This document shows positions 36,363-49,260 of a DNA stretch of 64,000 bases, piece by piece. This DNA is from Colletes latitarsis. Taxonomy: Eukaryota; Arthropoda; Insecta; Hymenoptera; Colletidae. Position 1 is the first letter of the stretch. Every line of letters begins with the position of its first letter. Below the pieces are notes generated by a model. The model made no database searches, was not told the DNA's origin, and saw only the letters and a list, made by a program, of their open reading frames with translations. The stretch is from NCBI RefSeq assembly GCF_051014445.1, contig NC_135143.1, positions 1,240,001 to 1,304,000 on the forward strand. The letters run 5' to 3'. A program made the translations under genes and the position numbers.

Positions 36363-39282
36363 CTATGTTCTAGTACGTCTACGTCTAGCCTCTCTATCCA
36401 TCTCTCTTTCCGTTCCGGCCTTCCCAATCATGATCTCCGTAATGAACGACAGTATCGCACTCCATTGATCGTGTCCTTGAATCATCCTGGTACCCAGATC
36501 TTCAATACTAATTTCCTCTTCTAATTGTAGTTCTTCACGGAGTCTCTCACGTTGTCCCATCCACTTCTTACATCGAGTGATGGTGTGCTCTGCCGTGTCC
36601 GCGACCGCGCACCCGTACCAGCATAACTCACTCTGCGCTTTTCCAATCCTTTTTCTAAACGTGGCAAAGGATCCATGTCCTGTAAGCGCCTGTGTCAAAT
36701 AATAATTCACCTGTCCTACAGGTCTTTTGAGCCATGCCTCAATATTCGGGATCCAACGATAGGTTAGTTTCTCCCTTCCTTCCTGATCCCATGCATCCTG
36801 CCATTCCTCTAGGGTCTCCTCTCTTACCCTCTTTCTTTCCGCGAGGATGGTGGCATGAAGATCCTGATGGTCCGCCCCCAGCATCTCCCTTACCTCCTCT
36901 TCTGCCTGCTGGATCCGACCTCTCTCCTTGATCTTCAGCGCAATCGGAATGACGCCCGCTATCACCGGTAAGACGATTCGCGCAACCGTGCGGTACGCCT
37001 TGGTAACCCTAATCAATCCTAGACTCTGCGCGCTTTCAAGCCTTTTCAGGTTGGCCCCTACGCTAGTCCATCGTGCCCAAATTGGCGCCGCGTACAGCAG
37101 GATGGATTCCAGGACGTAATAAAAAAGAAGGCTCGTCTTATGCCCCGGTCCTCCAACATTCGGCATAATCCTACCGAGCGCTGCCATCGTCTTGATGCCC
37201 TTGCTGGTCACGTTCTCAATGTGCTTCTTGAATATTTGGCTCTTATCGAACGTGAGACCCAAATAATTAACCGCCGTCCCTGCACGGATCCTCTGGTGTA
37301 AGACGTCGATCGCGAACTCGGGGCCCCTATGCCTCTTCTTATTGAGGAACATCAGTTCCGTCTTCTCGGGTGCGATTTTAAGCCCGTTCTCCTCAAACCA
37401 TTTGAGTATCCCTTTTGTACTAACCTCCGTTTTCTTTTTCAGGTTCAGCTCGTCAGGGCTCATGGCTACCAACGCCAGATCGTCAGCGAAGCCGATGCTC
37501 TCACAGCCCTTCGGAAGCTTCACCCTCAGGACTCCGTCATAGGCGATGTTCCAAAGAAGCGGTCCGATGACGGATCCCTGCGGAACACCCATATCCATCC
37601 ATCTCCAGCACCAGGTATCATCTACTTTATAATAAATTTTTCTTCCTTTCAGGTACTCGTCGATTATCTTGACAAGGTAGGGTGGGAACCCCCTCCTAGT
37701 CATTTCCTCTATTATCAAGCGGAATGGGACCGTGTTAAATGCATTCTTCACATCAAAGGTGAGTAACAAGCAATAATTTCGTTTTTTCTTAGCCTCTTCA
37801 GCCATTTTCTGTACTTCTGACAGCGCCTGCAGGGTGCTATATCCCTTACGGAACCCAAACTGTCGTCTGGACAACCCCTCAGGGCCCAGGGCTTCCAATA
37901 TGCGCTGCCTAAGGACGCATTCAAACAATTTAGCTCAGTGGCTAATTAGGCATAAGGGCCTATATGCCGACGCAAGGTTGGGGTCCCTGCCATCCTTGTG
38001 CAGTAGTACTAACCTCTGCTCTTTCCATCTCGCTGGTACCGTCCCTTGCACAATACATCCATTGAGGAGGCTCTTAACTAGTTCCAGTCTATTTTCTACT
38101 ATTATTTTTACTGTCTCCCCAGGTATTAGGTCTCGTCCGGGTGCCTTCGCGAACTTTACGTTTTTAGCTGCCTCCAGAATCTCTTCATCTGTTGCCAACC
38201 TCCTACCGACCCCTACGAGCCAGGCTAGGTTAACGCCCTGTTCCCTGGGACCGGCCGCAGTTGGGAACAGCTCTTCCAGTACCTGACTGATCTTGTCTTT
38301 GGTCAGCTCCGGGGGGTCCTTCCTGGGCCTTACCGTCTTCATGACTGCCTTATAGGGCCGTCCCCATACATCGCTCTCAACCGAACCGCACAGCTCTCGC
38401 CACGCCCTGATCTTGCTTTTAATGATCTCCTTATTCAGCAGTTTCCTGCAGTTTTTATAGGCCGCAGCGAGTGCTGGTGTCTCAGGGCTCCTCCTCTTCG
38501 CCGCCCGTTGATACCGCCTGCGGCACGCGTTTACTTGCGTCCTCAGCTCGGCGATCTCGTTAGACCACCAGATTTTCGTGGCCCTGTAAAAGGGGGCCGC
38601 TCTTCTGGGCCCCATGCTGGCATCGCATGCTACAATGAATGCATCGAGAACCCTTTCGAAGGACCTACTGTCCATCGGCCGCGTGAAATCCAGATCCGCG
38701 GTCTCCATGTCCAGCACCTGTAACATCCTGGGTGCGTCCAGCGTGCACACCTTCCACCCACCAGGATCCGCCGGTCGCACCCGGCGACGGCCCGCGAACA
38801 CGTGTAGCAGGTACAAATGGTCTGACGCCGTGTATCTTGAGAGGACTTCGCTCGATGTAAGTATTTCTAACTTGTTTTTGTTACAGGCAATGATATCTAT
38901 TTTAGACATCCTTCCAGCTTTCTCGAATGTATGCGTGCCACACGTGTCCGCAACCTCCAGGCACATCCTGGTGAGCGCAGCCAGTAGGATGCCGCCCTTA
39001 GCATCCAACATCCTTGCACCCCAGGCAGGGGACTTCGCATTAAAGTCCCCCATCAACACGAGATTCCTGTTCCAAATCCTCCTGGCCTTCTCCAGCTCCC
39101 CTAGAACTGCCGCAAATTCGCGGCTGCTGAGGCGGGGGGAGTAGTAGCAACTGGCTATCGTCTCCCCCTCCACCTCAACAGCGACGAATCCGTTCCCTCT
39201 GTCGATCCTGTCCTGTTTGTGTCTCCTTCCATTGAACCCTGTGATCCATATCGCCGCCCTGCTGGAGATATCGGTGACCCAG
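36363..39282 (-). pseudogene. Element 2 ORF2 fragment: endonuclease C-terminus, RT, zinc finger, one nonsense codon
   Basis: One reading frame of 973 codons runs from the truncated 5' end (starting WVTDISSRAAIW) to the stop at 36363, broken only by TGA at 37935-37937. The endonuclease part shows LMGDFNAKSPAWGA and, further on, SKIDII and SDHLYLLHVF, the last motifs of the APE domain; its N-terminal catalytic part is missing. The TGA falls just after YRPLCLI, at the start of the RT and just before AKLFECVLRQRI. RT blocks follow: FGFRKGYST, FDVKNAFN, GVPQGSVIGPLLW, FADD in place of YADD (both catalytic Asp kept), PEKTE, NYLGLTFD. The C-terminal finger is CWYGC with DTAEHT and RC, so the Cys pair spacing is x3 rather than x2. 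Upstream and downstream parts are in the same frame, so this is a point nonsense change and not a frameshift. Confidence 0.93.
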
Positions 39283-39298
39283 GGGCATAACCCAGACC
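39283..39298. repeat. Target-site duplication of element 2, right copy (16 bp)
   Basis: GGGCATAACCCAGACC, identical to 35447-35462. The element contributes a G just before it. Satellite resumes in phase with TAACTCAGACCTAACC. Confidence 0.95.
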
Positions 39299-40479
39299 TA
39301 ACTCAGACCTAACCGGTGTTACCGACTAAAATACTGACCGAATCCAGGTTTCATTGACCGTTACTGTGTGGTACCACATTACTACGTGATTCAAACCCGA
39401 AAAAACCCAGGACCTGGCCAACAAGTATGCGAAGAAGGCAAAATCATGAGCCCGATGCGAGCATAACCCAGACCTAACCCAGACCTAACCGGTGTTATCC
39501 TCTAAAATATTGATCGAAACTAGGATTAATTGACTGTTTCTACGTGGTATCACATTACTACGTGATTCAAGCCCGAAAAAACCCAGGATCTGGCCAACAA
39601 GTTTGCGAAGAAGGCAAAATCATGAGCCAGAAGCGGGCATAAACCTGGCCTAACCCAGACCTAACCGGTTGTATCCTCTAAAATACTGACCGAATCCAGG
39701 TTTAATTGACTGTTACTGAGTGGTACCACATTACTACGTGACTCAAGCTCGAAAAAACCCAGGATCTGGCTAACAAGTTTGCGAAGAAGGCAAAAACATG
39801 AGTCAGATGCGGGCATAAACCTGGCCTCACCCAGACCTAACCGGTTTTATCCTATAAAATATTCATCGAAACCAGGTTTAATTGAATGTTTCTATGTGGT
39901 ACCACATTACTACGTGATTCAAACCCGAAAAACCCAGGATCTGGCCAACAAGTATTCGAAGAAGGCAAAATCATGAACCAGATGCGGGCATAAACCAGGC
40001 CGAACCCAGGCCTAACCGGTTTTATCCTTTAAAATACTGACCGAATCCAGGTCTAATTGACTGTTACTGTGTGGTACCACATTACTACGTGAATCAAACT
40101 CGAAAAAACCCAGGATCTGGCCAACAAGTATGCGAAGAAGGCAAAATCATGAGACTGATGCGGGCATAACCCAGACCTAACCGGTGTTCTCCTCTAAAAT
40201 ATTGACCGAATCCAGGTTTAGTTGACTGTAACTGTGTGGTTCCACATTCCTACGTGATTCAAACCCGAAAAAACCCAGGATCTGGCCAACAAGTATGCGA
40301 AGAAGGCAAAATCATGAGCCAGATGCGGGCATAATCCAGACCTAACCCGGACCTAACCGGTGTTATCCTCTAAAATATTGATCGAAACCAGGTTTAATTG
40401 ACTGTTTCAATGAGGTACCACATTACTACGTGATTCAAACCCGAAAAAACCCAGGATCTGGCCAACAAGTATGCGAAGA

Positions 40480-41550
40480 AGGCAAAATCATGAGCCAGAT
40501 GCGGGCATAACCCAGACCTAACCCGGACCTAACCGGTGTTATCCTCTAAAATATTGATCGAAACCAGGTTTAATTGACTGTTTCAATGAGGTACCACATT
40601 ACTACGTCACCCAAACTCGAAAAAACCAAGGATCTGGCCAACAAGTATGCGAAGAAGACAAAATCATGAGCCAGATGCGGGCATAACCCAGACCTAACCC
40701 AGACCTAACCTGTGTTACCGACTGAAATACTGACCGAATCCACGTTTAGTTGACTGTTACTGTGTGGTACCACATTACTACGTGACACAGGCTCGAAAAA
40801 ACCCAGGATCTGGCCAACAAGTATGCGAAGAAGGCAAAATCATGAGCCAGATGCGGGCATAACCAAGATCTAACCCAGACCTAACCGGTTTTATCCTCTA
40901 AAATATTGATCGAAACCAGGTTTAATTGTCTGTCACAGTATGCTACCACATTACTACGTGATACACACCAGAGAAAACCAAGGATCTGGCCAACAAGAAT
41001 GCGGAGAAGGCAAAATCATGAGCCAGATGCGGGCATAACCCGAAACTAACCCAGACCTAACCGGTTTTATCCTGTAACATATTGATCCAAACCAGGTTTA
41101 ATTGACTGTTACAATGTGGTACCACATTCCTACGTGATTCAAACCAGAGAAAACCATGGATCTGGCCAACAAGAATGCGGAAAAGGCATAATCATGAGCC
41201 AGATGCGGGCATAACCCGGACCTAACCCAGACCTAACCGGTGCTATCCTCTAAAATATTGATCGAAACCAGGTTTAATTGCCTGTTTCTATGTGGTACCA
41301 CATTACTACGTGATTCAAACACGAAAAAACCCAGGATCTGGCCAACAAGTATGCGGAAAAGGCAAAATCATGAGCCAGGTGCGGGCATATCCCAGACCTA
41401 ACCCAGACCTAACCGGTTTTATCCTCTAAAATATTGACCGAAACCAGGTTTAATTGTCTGTTTCAGTGTGCTACCACATTAGTGCGTGATACAAACCAGA
41501 GAAAACCAAGGATCTGGCCAACAAGAATGCGGAGAAGGCAAAATCATGAG
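40480..41550 (+). repeat. 1.07-kb recurring satellite block, copy 1
   Basis: Six monomers in fixed order, marked by GAGGTACCACATTACTACGTCACCC (40588), TGCTATCCTC (41241) and GTGCGGGCATATCCC (41378). The same series recurs at an offset of 7709 bp and again 9304 bp later. It diverges after about 41550 (CCCGAAACTAA against CCTGAACCTAA). Confidence 0.8.
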
Positions 41551-43349
41551 CCAGATGCGGGCATAACCCGAAACTAACCCAGACCTAACCGGTTTTATCC
41601 TGTAACATATTGATCCAAACCAGGTTTAATTGACTGTTACAATGTGGTACCACATTACTACGTGATTCAAACCAGAGAAAACCAAGGATCTGGCCAACAA
41701 GTATGCGAAGAAGGCTAAATCATGAGCCTGATGCGGGCATAACCCAGACCTAACCGGTGTTATCCTCTAAAATATTGACCGAATCCAGGTTTAGTAGACT
41801 GTTACAGTGTGGTACCACATTACTACGTGATTCAAACACGAAAAAACCCTGGATCTGGCCAACAACTATACGAAGAAGGCAAAATCATCAGCCTGATGCG
41901 GGCATAACCCAGACCTAACCCAGACCTAACCGGTGTTATCCTCTAAAATATTGACCGAATCCAGGTTTAATTGACTGTTACTGTGTGGTACCACATTACT
42001 ACGTCACCCAAACTCGAAAAAACCAAGGATCTGGCCAACAAGTATGCGAAGAAGGCAAAATCATGAGCCAGATGCGGGCATAAACCTGGCCTAACCCAGA
42101 CCTAACCGGTTTTATCCTCTAAAATATTCATCGAAACCAGGTTTAATTGACTGTTTCTATGTGGTACCACATTACTACGTGATTCAAACCCGAAAAAACC
42201 CAGGATCTGGCCAACAAGTATTCGAAGAAGGCAAAATCATGAGCCAGATGCGGGCATAACCCAGACCTAACCCAGACCTAACCGGGGTTACCGACTAAAA
42301 TACTGACCGAAACCAGGTTTAATTGACTGTTTGTATGTGGTACCACTTTACTACGTGATTCAAACCCGAAAAAACCCAGGATCTGGTCAACAAGTATGCG
42401 AAGAAGGCAAAATCATCAGCCTGATGCGGGCATAACCCAGACCTAACCCAGACCTAACCGGGGTTACCGACTAAAATACTGACCGAATCCAGGTTTAATT
42501 GACTGTTTGTATGTGGTACCACTTTACTACGTGATACAAACCCGACAAAACCCAGGATCTGGTCAACAAGTATGCGAAGAAGGCAAAATCATCAGCCTGA
42601 TGCGGGCATAACCCAGACCTAACCCAGACCTAACCGGGGTTACCGACTAAAATACTGACCGAAACCAGGTTTAATTGACTGTTTCTATGTGGTACCACTT
42701 TACTACGTGATTCAAACCCGAAAAAACCCAGGATCTGGCCAACAAGTATGCGAAGAAGGCAAAATCATGAGCCAGATGCGGGCATAAACCAGGCCGAACC
42801 CAGGCCTAACCGGTTTTATCCTCTAAAATACTGACCGAATCCAGGTTTAATTGACTGTTACTGTGGAGTACCACATTACTACGTGATTCAAACCCGAAAA
42901 AACCCGGGATCTGGCCAACAAGTTTGCGAAGAAGGCAAAAACATGAGCCAGATGCGGGCATAAACCTGGCCTAACCCAGACCTAACCGGTTTTATCCTAT
43001 AAAATATTCATCGAAACCAGGTTTAATTGACTGTTTCTATGTGGTACCACATTACTACGAGATTCAAACCCGACAAAACCCAGGATCTGGCCAACAAGTA
43101 TTCAAAGAAGGCAAAATCATGAGCCAGATGCGGGCATAAACCAGGCCGAACCCAGGCCTAACCGGTTTTATCCTCTAAAATACTGACCGAATCCAGGTTT
43201 AATTGACTGTTACTGTGTGGTACCACATTACTACGTGACTCAACCTCGAAAAAACCCAGGATCTGGCCAACAAGCATGCGAAGAAGGCAAAATCATGAGA
43301 CTGATGCGGGCATAACCCAGACCTAACCGGTGTTATCCTCTAAAATATT

Positions 43350-43450
43350 GACCGAATCAAGGTTTAATAGTGTGTTTCATTACGCCACCACATTACTGCG
43401 TGTTACAAAGCAAAGAAAACCAAGGATCTAGCCAACAAGAATGCGGAAAA
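43350..43450 (+). repeat. Divergent monomer type with CATTACGCCACC
   Basis: This monomer has AATAGTGTGTTTCATTACGCC, TACTGCGTGTTACAAAGCAAAG and GATCTAGCC where others have TTGACTG, TACGTGATTCAAACC and GATCTGGCC. Marker TACGCCACC occurs at 43381, 45282, 50562, 53519, 60393 and 62647, each time followed by the GAGGTACC and AGGAAGCCAAATCACGAG monomers, so it travels as part of a fixed series. Confidence 0.8.
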
Positions 43451-44899
43451 GGCAAAATCATGAGCCAGATGCGGGCATAACCCAGACCTAACCCAGACCT
43501 AACCGGTTTTATCCTCTAAAATATTGATCGAAACCAGGTTTAATTGACTGTTTCAATGAGGTACCACATTACTACGTGATTCAAACCCGAAAAAACCCAG
43601 GATCTGGTCAACAAGTATGCGAGGAAGCCAAATCACGAGCCAGATGCGGGCATAACCCAGACCTAACCGGGGTTACCGACTAAAATACTGACCGAAACCA
43701 GGTTTAATTGACTGTTTCTATGTGCTACCACATTACTACGTGATTCATACCCGAAAAAACCCAGGATCTGGCCAACAAGAATGCGGAAAAGGCAAAATCA
43801 TGAGCCAGGTGCGGGCATAACTCAGACCTAACCCAGACCTAACCGGTGTTATCCTCTAAAATATTGATCGAAACCAGGTTTAATTGACTGTTTCTATGTG
43901 GTACCACATTACTACGTTATTCAAGCCCGAAAAACCCAGGATCTGGCCAACAAGTATGCGGGGAAGGCAAAATCATGAGACAGATGCGGGCATAAACCAG
44001 GCCTAACACAGACCTAACTGGGGTTACCGACTAAAATACTGACCGAAACCAGGTTTAATTAACTGTTTCTATGTGGTACCACATTCCTACGTGATTCAAA
44101 CCCGAAAAAACCCAGGAACTGGCCAACAAGAATGCGAAGAAGGCTAAATCGTGAGCCAGATGCGGGCATAAACCAGGCCGAACCCAGGCCTAACCGGTTT
44201 TATCCTCTAAAATACTGACCGAATCCAGGTTTAATTGACTGTTACTGTGTGGTACCACATTACTACGTCACACAAACTCGAAAAAACCAAGGATCTGGCC
44301 AACAAGTATGCGAAGAACACAAAATCATGAGCCTGATGCGGGCATAACCCAGACCTAACCGGTGTTATCCTCTAAAATATTGACCGAATCCAGGTTTAGT
44401 TGACTGTTACTGTGTGGCACCACATTCCTTCGTGATTCAAACCCGAAAAAACCCAGGATCTGGCCAACAAGTATGCGAAGAAGGCAAAATTATGAGCCAG
44501 ATGCGGGCATAACCCAGGCCTAACCCAGACCTAACCGGTTTTATCCTGTAACATATTGATCCAAACCGGGTTTAATTGACTGTTACAATGTGGTACCACA
44601 TTCCTACGTGATTCAAACCCGAAAAAACCCAGGATCTGGTCAACAAGTATGCGAAGAAGGCAAAATCATGAGCCAGATGCGGGCATAACCCAGACCTAAC
44701 CCAGACCTAACTGGGGTTACCGACTAAAATACTGACCGAAACCAGGTTTAATTGATTGTTTCTATGTGGTACCACATTACTACGTGTTTCGAACCCGAAA
44801 AAACCCAGGATCTGGCCAACAAGAATGCGGTAGAGGCAAAATCATGAGCCAGATGCGGGCATAACCTGAACCTAACCCAGACCTAACCGGTTTTATCCT

Positions 44900-46330
44900 G
44901 TAAAATATTCATCGAAACCAGGTTTAATTGACTGTTTCTATGTGGTACCACATTACTACGAGATTCAAACCCGACAAAACCCAGGATCTGGCCAACAAGT
45001 ATTCAAAGAAGGCAAAATCATGAGCCAGATGCGGGCATAAACCAGGCCGAACCCAGGGCTAACCGGTTTTATCCTCTAAAATACTGACCGAATCCAGGTT
45101 TAATTGACTGTTACTGTGTGGTACCACATTACTACATGACTCAACCTCGAAAAAACCCAGGATCTGGCCAACAAGTATGCGAAGAAGGCAAAATCATGAG
45201 ACTGATGCGGGCATAACCCAGACCTAACCGGTGTTATCCTCTAAAATATTGACCGAATCAAGGTTTAATAGTGTGTTTCATTACGCCACCACATTACTGC
45301 GTGTTACAAAGCAAAGAAAACCAAGGATCTAGCCAACAAGAATGCGGAAAAGGCAAAATCATGAGCCAGATGCGGGCATAACCCAGACCTAACCCAGACC
45401 TAACCGGTTTTATCCTCTAAAATATTGATCGAAACCAGGTTTAATTGACTGTTTCAATGAGGTACCACATTACTACGTGATTCAAACCCGAAAAAACCCA
45501 GGATCTGGTCAACAAGTATGCGAGGAAGCCAAATCACGAGCCAGATGCGGGCATAACCCAGACCTAACCGGGGTTACCGACTAAAATACTGACCGAAACC
45601 AGGTTTGATTGACTGTTTCTATGTGCTACCACATTACTACGTGATTCAAACCCGAAAAAACCCAGGATCTGGCCAACAAGAATGCGGAAAAGGCAAAATC
45701 ATGAGCCAGGTGCGGGCATAACCCAGACCTAACCCAGACCTAACCGGTGTTATCCTCTAAAATATTGATCGAAACCAGGTTTAATTGACTGTTTCTATGT
45801 GGTACCACATTACTACGTTATTCAAGCCCGAAAAACCCAGGATCTGGCCAACAAGTTTGCGAAGAAGGCAAAAACATGAGCCAGATGCGGGCATAAACCT
45901 GGCCTAACCCAGACCTAACCGGCTTTATCCTATAAAATATTCATCGAAACCAGGTTTAATTGACTGTTACTGTGTGGTACCGCATTACTAGGTCACCCAA
46001 ACTCGAAAAAACCCAGGATCTGGATAACAAGTATGCGAAGAAGGCAAAATCATGAGCCTGATGCGGGCATAACCCAGACCTAACCCAGACCTAACCGGTG
46101 TTATCCTCTAAAATATTGACCGAATCCAGGTTTAGTTGACTGTTTCTATGTGGTACCACATTCCTACGTGATTCAAACCCGAAAAAAACCCAGGATCTGG
46201 CCAACAAGTATGCGAAGAAGGCAAAATCATGAGCCCGATGCGGCCATAACCAAGACCTAACCCAGACCTAACCGGTGTTACCGACTAAAGTACTGACCGA
46301 ATCCAGGTTTAATTGACTGTTACTGTGTGG
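44900..46330 (+). repeat. 1.4-kb recurring satellite block, copy 1
   Basis: Matches about 53140-54570 at an offset of 8238 bp (CGCATTACTAGGTCACC at 45981 and 54219; TACGCCACC at 45282 and 53519, offset 8237). The match fails at about 46330, where CTATGAGATTC replaces CTATGTGATTC. Confidence 0.75.
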
Positions 46331-46601
46331 TACCACATTCCTATGAGATTCAAACCCGCAAAAACCCTGGATCTGGCCCACAAGTATGCGAAGAATGCAA
46401 AATCATGTGCCAGATGCGGGCATAATCAAGACCTAACCCAGACTTAACCGGTGTTATCCTCTAAAATATTGATCGAAACCAGGTTTAGTTGACTGTTTCT
46501 ATGTGGTACCACATTACTACGTGATTCAAACACGAAAAAACCCAGGATCTGGCCAACAAGTATGCGAAGAAGGCAAAATCATGAGCCAGATGCGGGCATA
46601 A

Positions 46602-46634
46602 CCCAGACCATACCCAGACCATACCCAGACCTAA
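46602..46634 (+). repeat. Expanded telomere-like 11-mer tract (three units)
   Basis: CCCAGACCATA (46602-46612), CCCAGACCATA (46613-46623) and CCCAGACCTAA (46624-46634). The first two have CCATA for CCTAA. Similar triple tracts lie near 46790, 46975, 54665, 55028, 55215 and 55577. Confidence 0.85.
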
Positions 46635-48188
46635 CCGGTTTTATCCTGTAACATATTGATGCAAACCAGGTTTAATTGACTGTTACAATGTGGTACCACA
46701 TTCCTACGTGATTCAAACCCGAAAAAACCCAGGATCTGGCCCACAAGTATGCGAAGAAGGCAAAATCATGAGCCAGATCTGGGCATAACCCAGACCATCC
46801 CCAGACCATACCCAGACCTAACCGGTTTTATCCTGTAACATATTGATCCAAACCTGGTTTAATTGACTGTTACAATGTGGTACCACATTCCTACGTGATT
46901 CAAACACGAAAAAACCCAGGATCTGGCCAACAAGTATGCGAAGAAGGCAAAATCATGAGCCAGATGCGGGCATAACCCAGACCATACCCAGACCATACCC
47001 AGACCTAACCGGTTTTATCCTGTAACATATTGATCCAAACCAGGTTTAATTGACTGTTACAATGTGGTACCACATTCCTACGTGATTCAAACCCGAAAAA
47101 ACCCAGGATCTGGCAAACAAGTATGCGAAGAAGGCAAAATCATGAGCCAGATGCGGGCATAACGCAGACCTAACCCATACCTAACCGGTGATACCGAATA
47201 AAATACTGACCGAATCCAGGTTTAATTGACTGTTACTGTGTGGTACCACATTACTACGTGATACAAACCAGAGAAAACCAAGGATCTGGCCAACAAGAGT
47301 GCGGAAAAGGCAAAATCATGAGCCAGATGCGGGCATAACGCAGACCTAACCCATACCTAACCGGTGTTATCCTCTAATACATTGATCGAAACCAGGTTTA
47401 ATTGACTGTTTCAATGAGGTACCACATTACTACGTGTCTCAAGCTCGGTAAAACCCAGGATATGGCCAACAAGTATGCGAAGAAGGCAAAATCATGAGCC
47501 AGATGCGGGCATAACACAGACCTAACCCAGACCTAACCGGTGTTACCGACTAAAATACTGACCGAATCCAGGTTTAATTGACTGTTACTGTGTGGTACAA
47601 CATTACTACGTGATTCAAACCCGAAAAAACCCTGGATCTGGCCAACAAGTATGCGAGGAAGGCCAAATCATGATCCAGATGCGGGCATAACCCAGACCTA
47701 ACCCAGGCCTAACCGGTGTTACCGACTAAAATACTGACCGAAGCCAGGTTTAATTGTCTGTTACTGTGTGGTACCACATTACTACTTGACTCAAGCTCGA
47801 GAAAACCCAGGATATGGCCAACAAGTATGCGAAGATGGCGAAATCATGAGCCAGATGCGGGCATAACCCAGACCTAACCCAGACCTATCCGGCGTTATCC
47901 TATAAAATATTCATCGAAACCAGGTTTAATTGTCTGTTTCTATGTGGTACCACATTACTACGTGGTTCAAACCCGAAAAAACCCAGGATCTGGCCAACAA
48001 GTATGCGAAGAAGGCAAAATCATGAGCCAGATGCGGGCATAAACCAGGCCTAACACAGACCTAACCGGATTTATCCTCTAAAATACTGACCGAATCCAGG
48101 TTTAATTGACTGTTACTGTGTGGTACCCACATTACTACGTGATTCAAACCCGAAAAAACCCTGGATCTGGCCAACAAGTATGCGAAGA

Positions 48189-49260
48189 AGGCAAAATCAT
48201 GAGCCAGATGCGGGCATAACCCAGACCTAACCCGGACCTAACCGGTGTTATCCTCTAAAATATTGATCGAAACCAGGTTTAATTGACTGTTTCAATGAGG
48301 TACCACATTACTACGTCACCCAAACTCGAAAAAACCAAGGATCTGGCCAACAAGTATGCGAAGAAGACAAAATCATGAGCCAGATGCGGGCATAACCCAG
48401 ACCTAACCCAGACCTAACCTGTGTTACCGACTGAAATACTGACCGAATCCACGTTTAGTTGACTGTTACTGTGTGGTACCACATTACTACGTGACACAGG
48501 CTCGAAAAAACCCAGGATCTGGCCAACAAGTATGCGAAGAAGGCAAAATCATGAGCCAGATGCGGGCATAACCAAGATCTAACCCAGACCTAACCGGTTT
48601 TATCCTCTAAAATATTGATCGAAACCAGGTTTAATTGTCTGTCACAGTATGCTACCACATTACTACGTGATACACACCAGAGAAAACCAAGGATCTGGCC
48701 AACAAGAATGCGGAGAAGGCAAAATCATGAGCCAGATGCGGGCATAACCCGAAACTAACCCAGACCTAACCGGTTTTATCCTGTAACATATTGATCCAAA
48801 CCAGGTTTAATTGACTGTTACAATGTGGTACCACATTCCTACGTGATTCAAACCAGAGAAAACCATGGATCTGGCCAACAAGAATGCGGAAAAGGCATAA
48901 TCATGAGCCAGATGCGGGCATAACCCGGACCTAACCCAGACCTAACCGGTGCTATCCTCTAAAATATTGATCGAAACCAGGTTTAATTGCCTGTTTCTAT
49001 GTGGTACCACATTACTACGTGATTCAAACACGAAAAAACCCAGGATCTGGCCAACAAGTATGCGGAAAAGGCAAAATCATGAGCCAGGTGCGGGCATATC
49101 CCAGACCTAACCCAGACCTAACCGGTTTTATCCTCTAAAATATTGACCGAAACCAGGTTTAATTGTCTGTTTCAGTGTGCTACCACATTAGTGCGTGATA
49201 CAAACCAGAGAAAACCAAGGATCTGGCCAACAAGAATGCGGAGAAGGCAAAATCATGAGC
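48189..49260 (+). repeat. 1.07-kb recurring satellite block, copy 2
   Basis: Second copy of 40480-41550: GAGGTACCACATTACTACGTC at 48297, TGCTATCC at 48950. Confidence 0.8.

Larger units (their letters stand above)
35463..39282 (-). mobile_element. Element 2: 5'-truncated R1-clade non-LTR retrotransposon of a second family
   Basis: A 3820-bp insertion with perfect 16-bp target duplications and a 22-nt poly(A). Contents in its own 5'-3' direction: the C-terminal part of an APE-type endonuclease, the full RT, a C-terminal zinc finger, then an 878-bp 3' UTR that is largely AT-rich simple sequence. It is clearly a different family from element 1: the RT differs at most positions outside motifs, base composition is lower in GC, and the 3' UTRs share no obvious sequence. 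It nevertheless occupies the same base of the monomer. The 5' truncation inside the endonuclease and an in-frame TGA make this copy non-autonomous. Confidence 0.95.

Noticed and set aside
37834..38286. 150-codon plus-strand frame over the TGA of element 2
   Set aside because: Antisense to the retrotransposon ORF2; no motif. The frames at 37329-37766 and 38614-39144 are likewise antisense shadows.
39779..39976. Plus-strand open frame in block 3, similar to one at 59233-59448
   Set aside because: The two resemble each other only because both translate the same satellite monomer.
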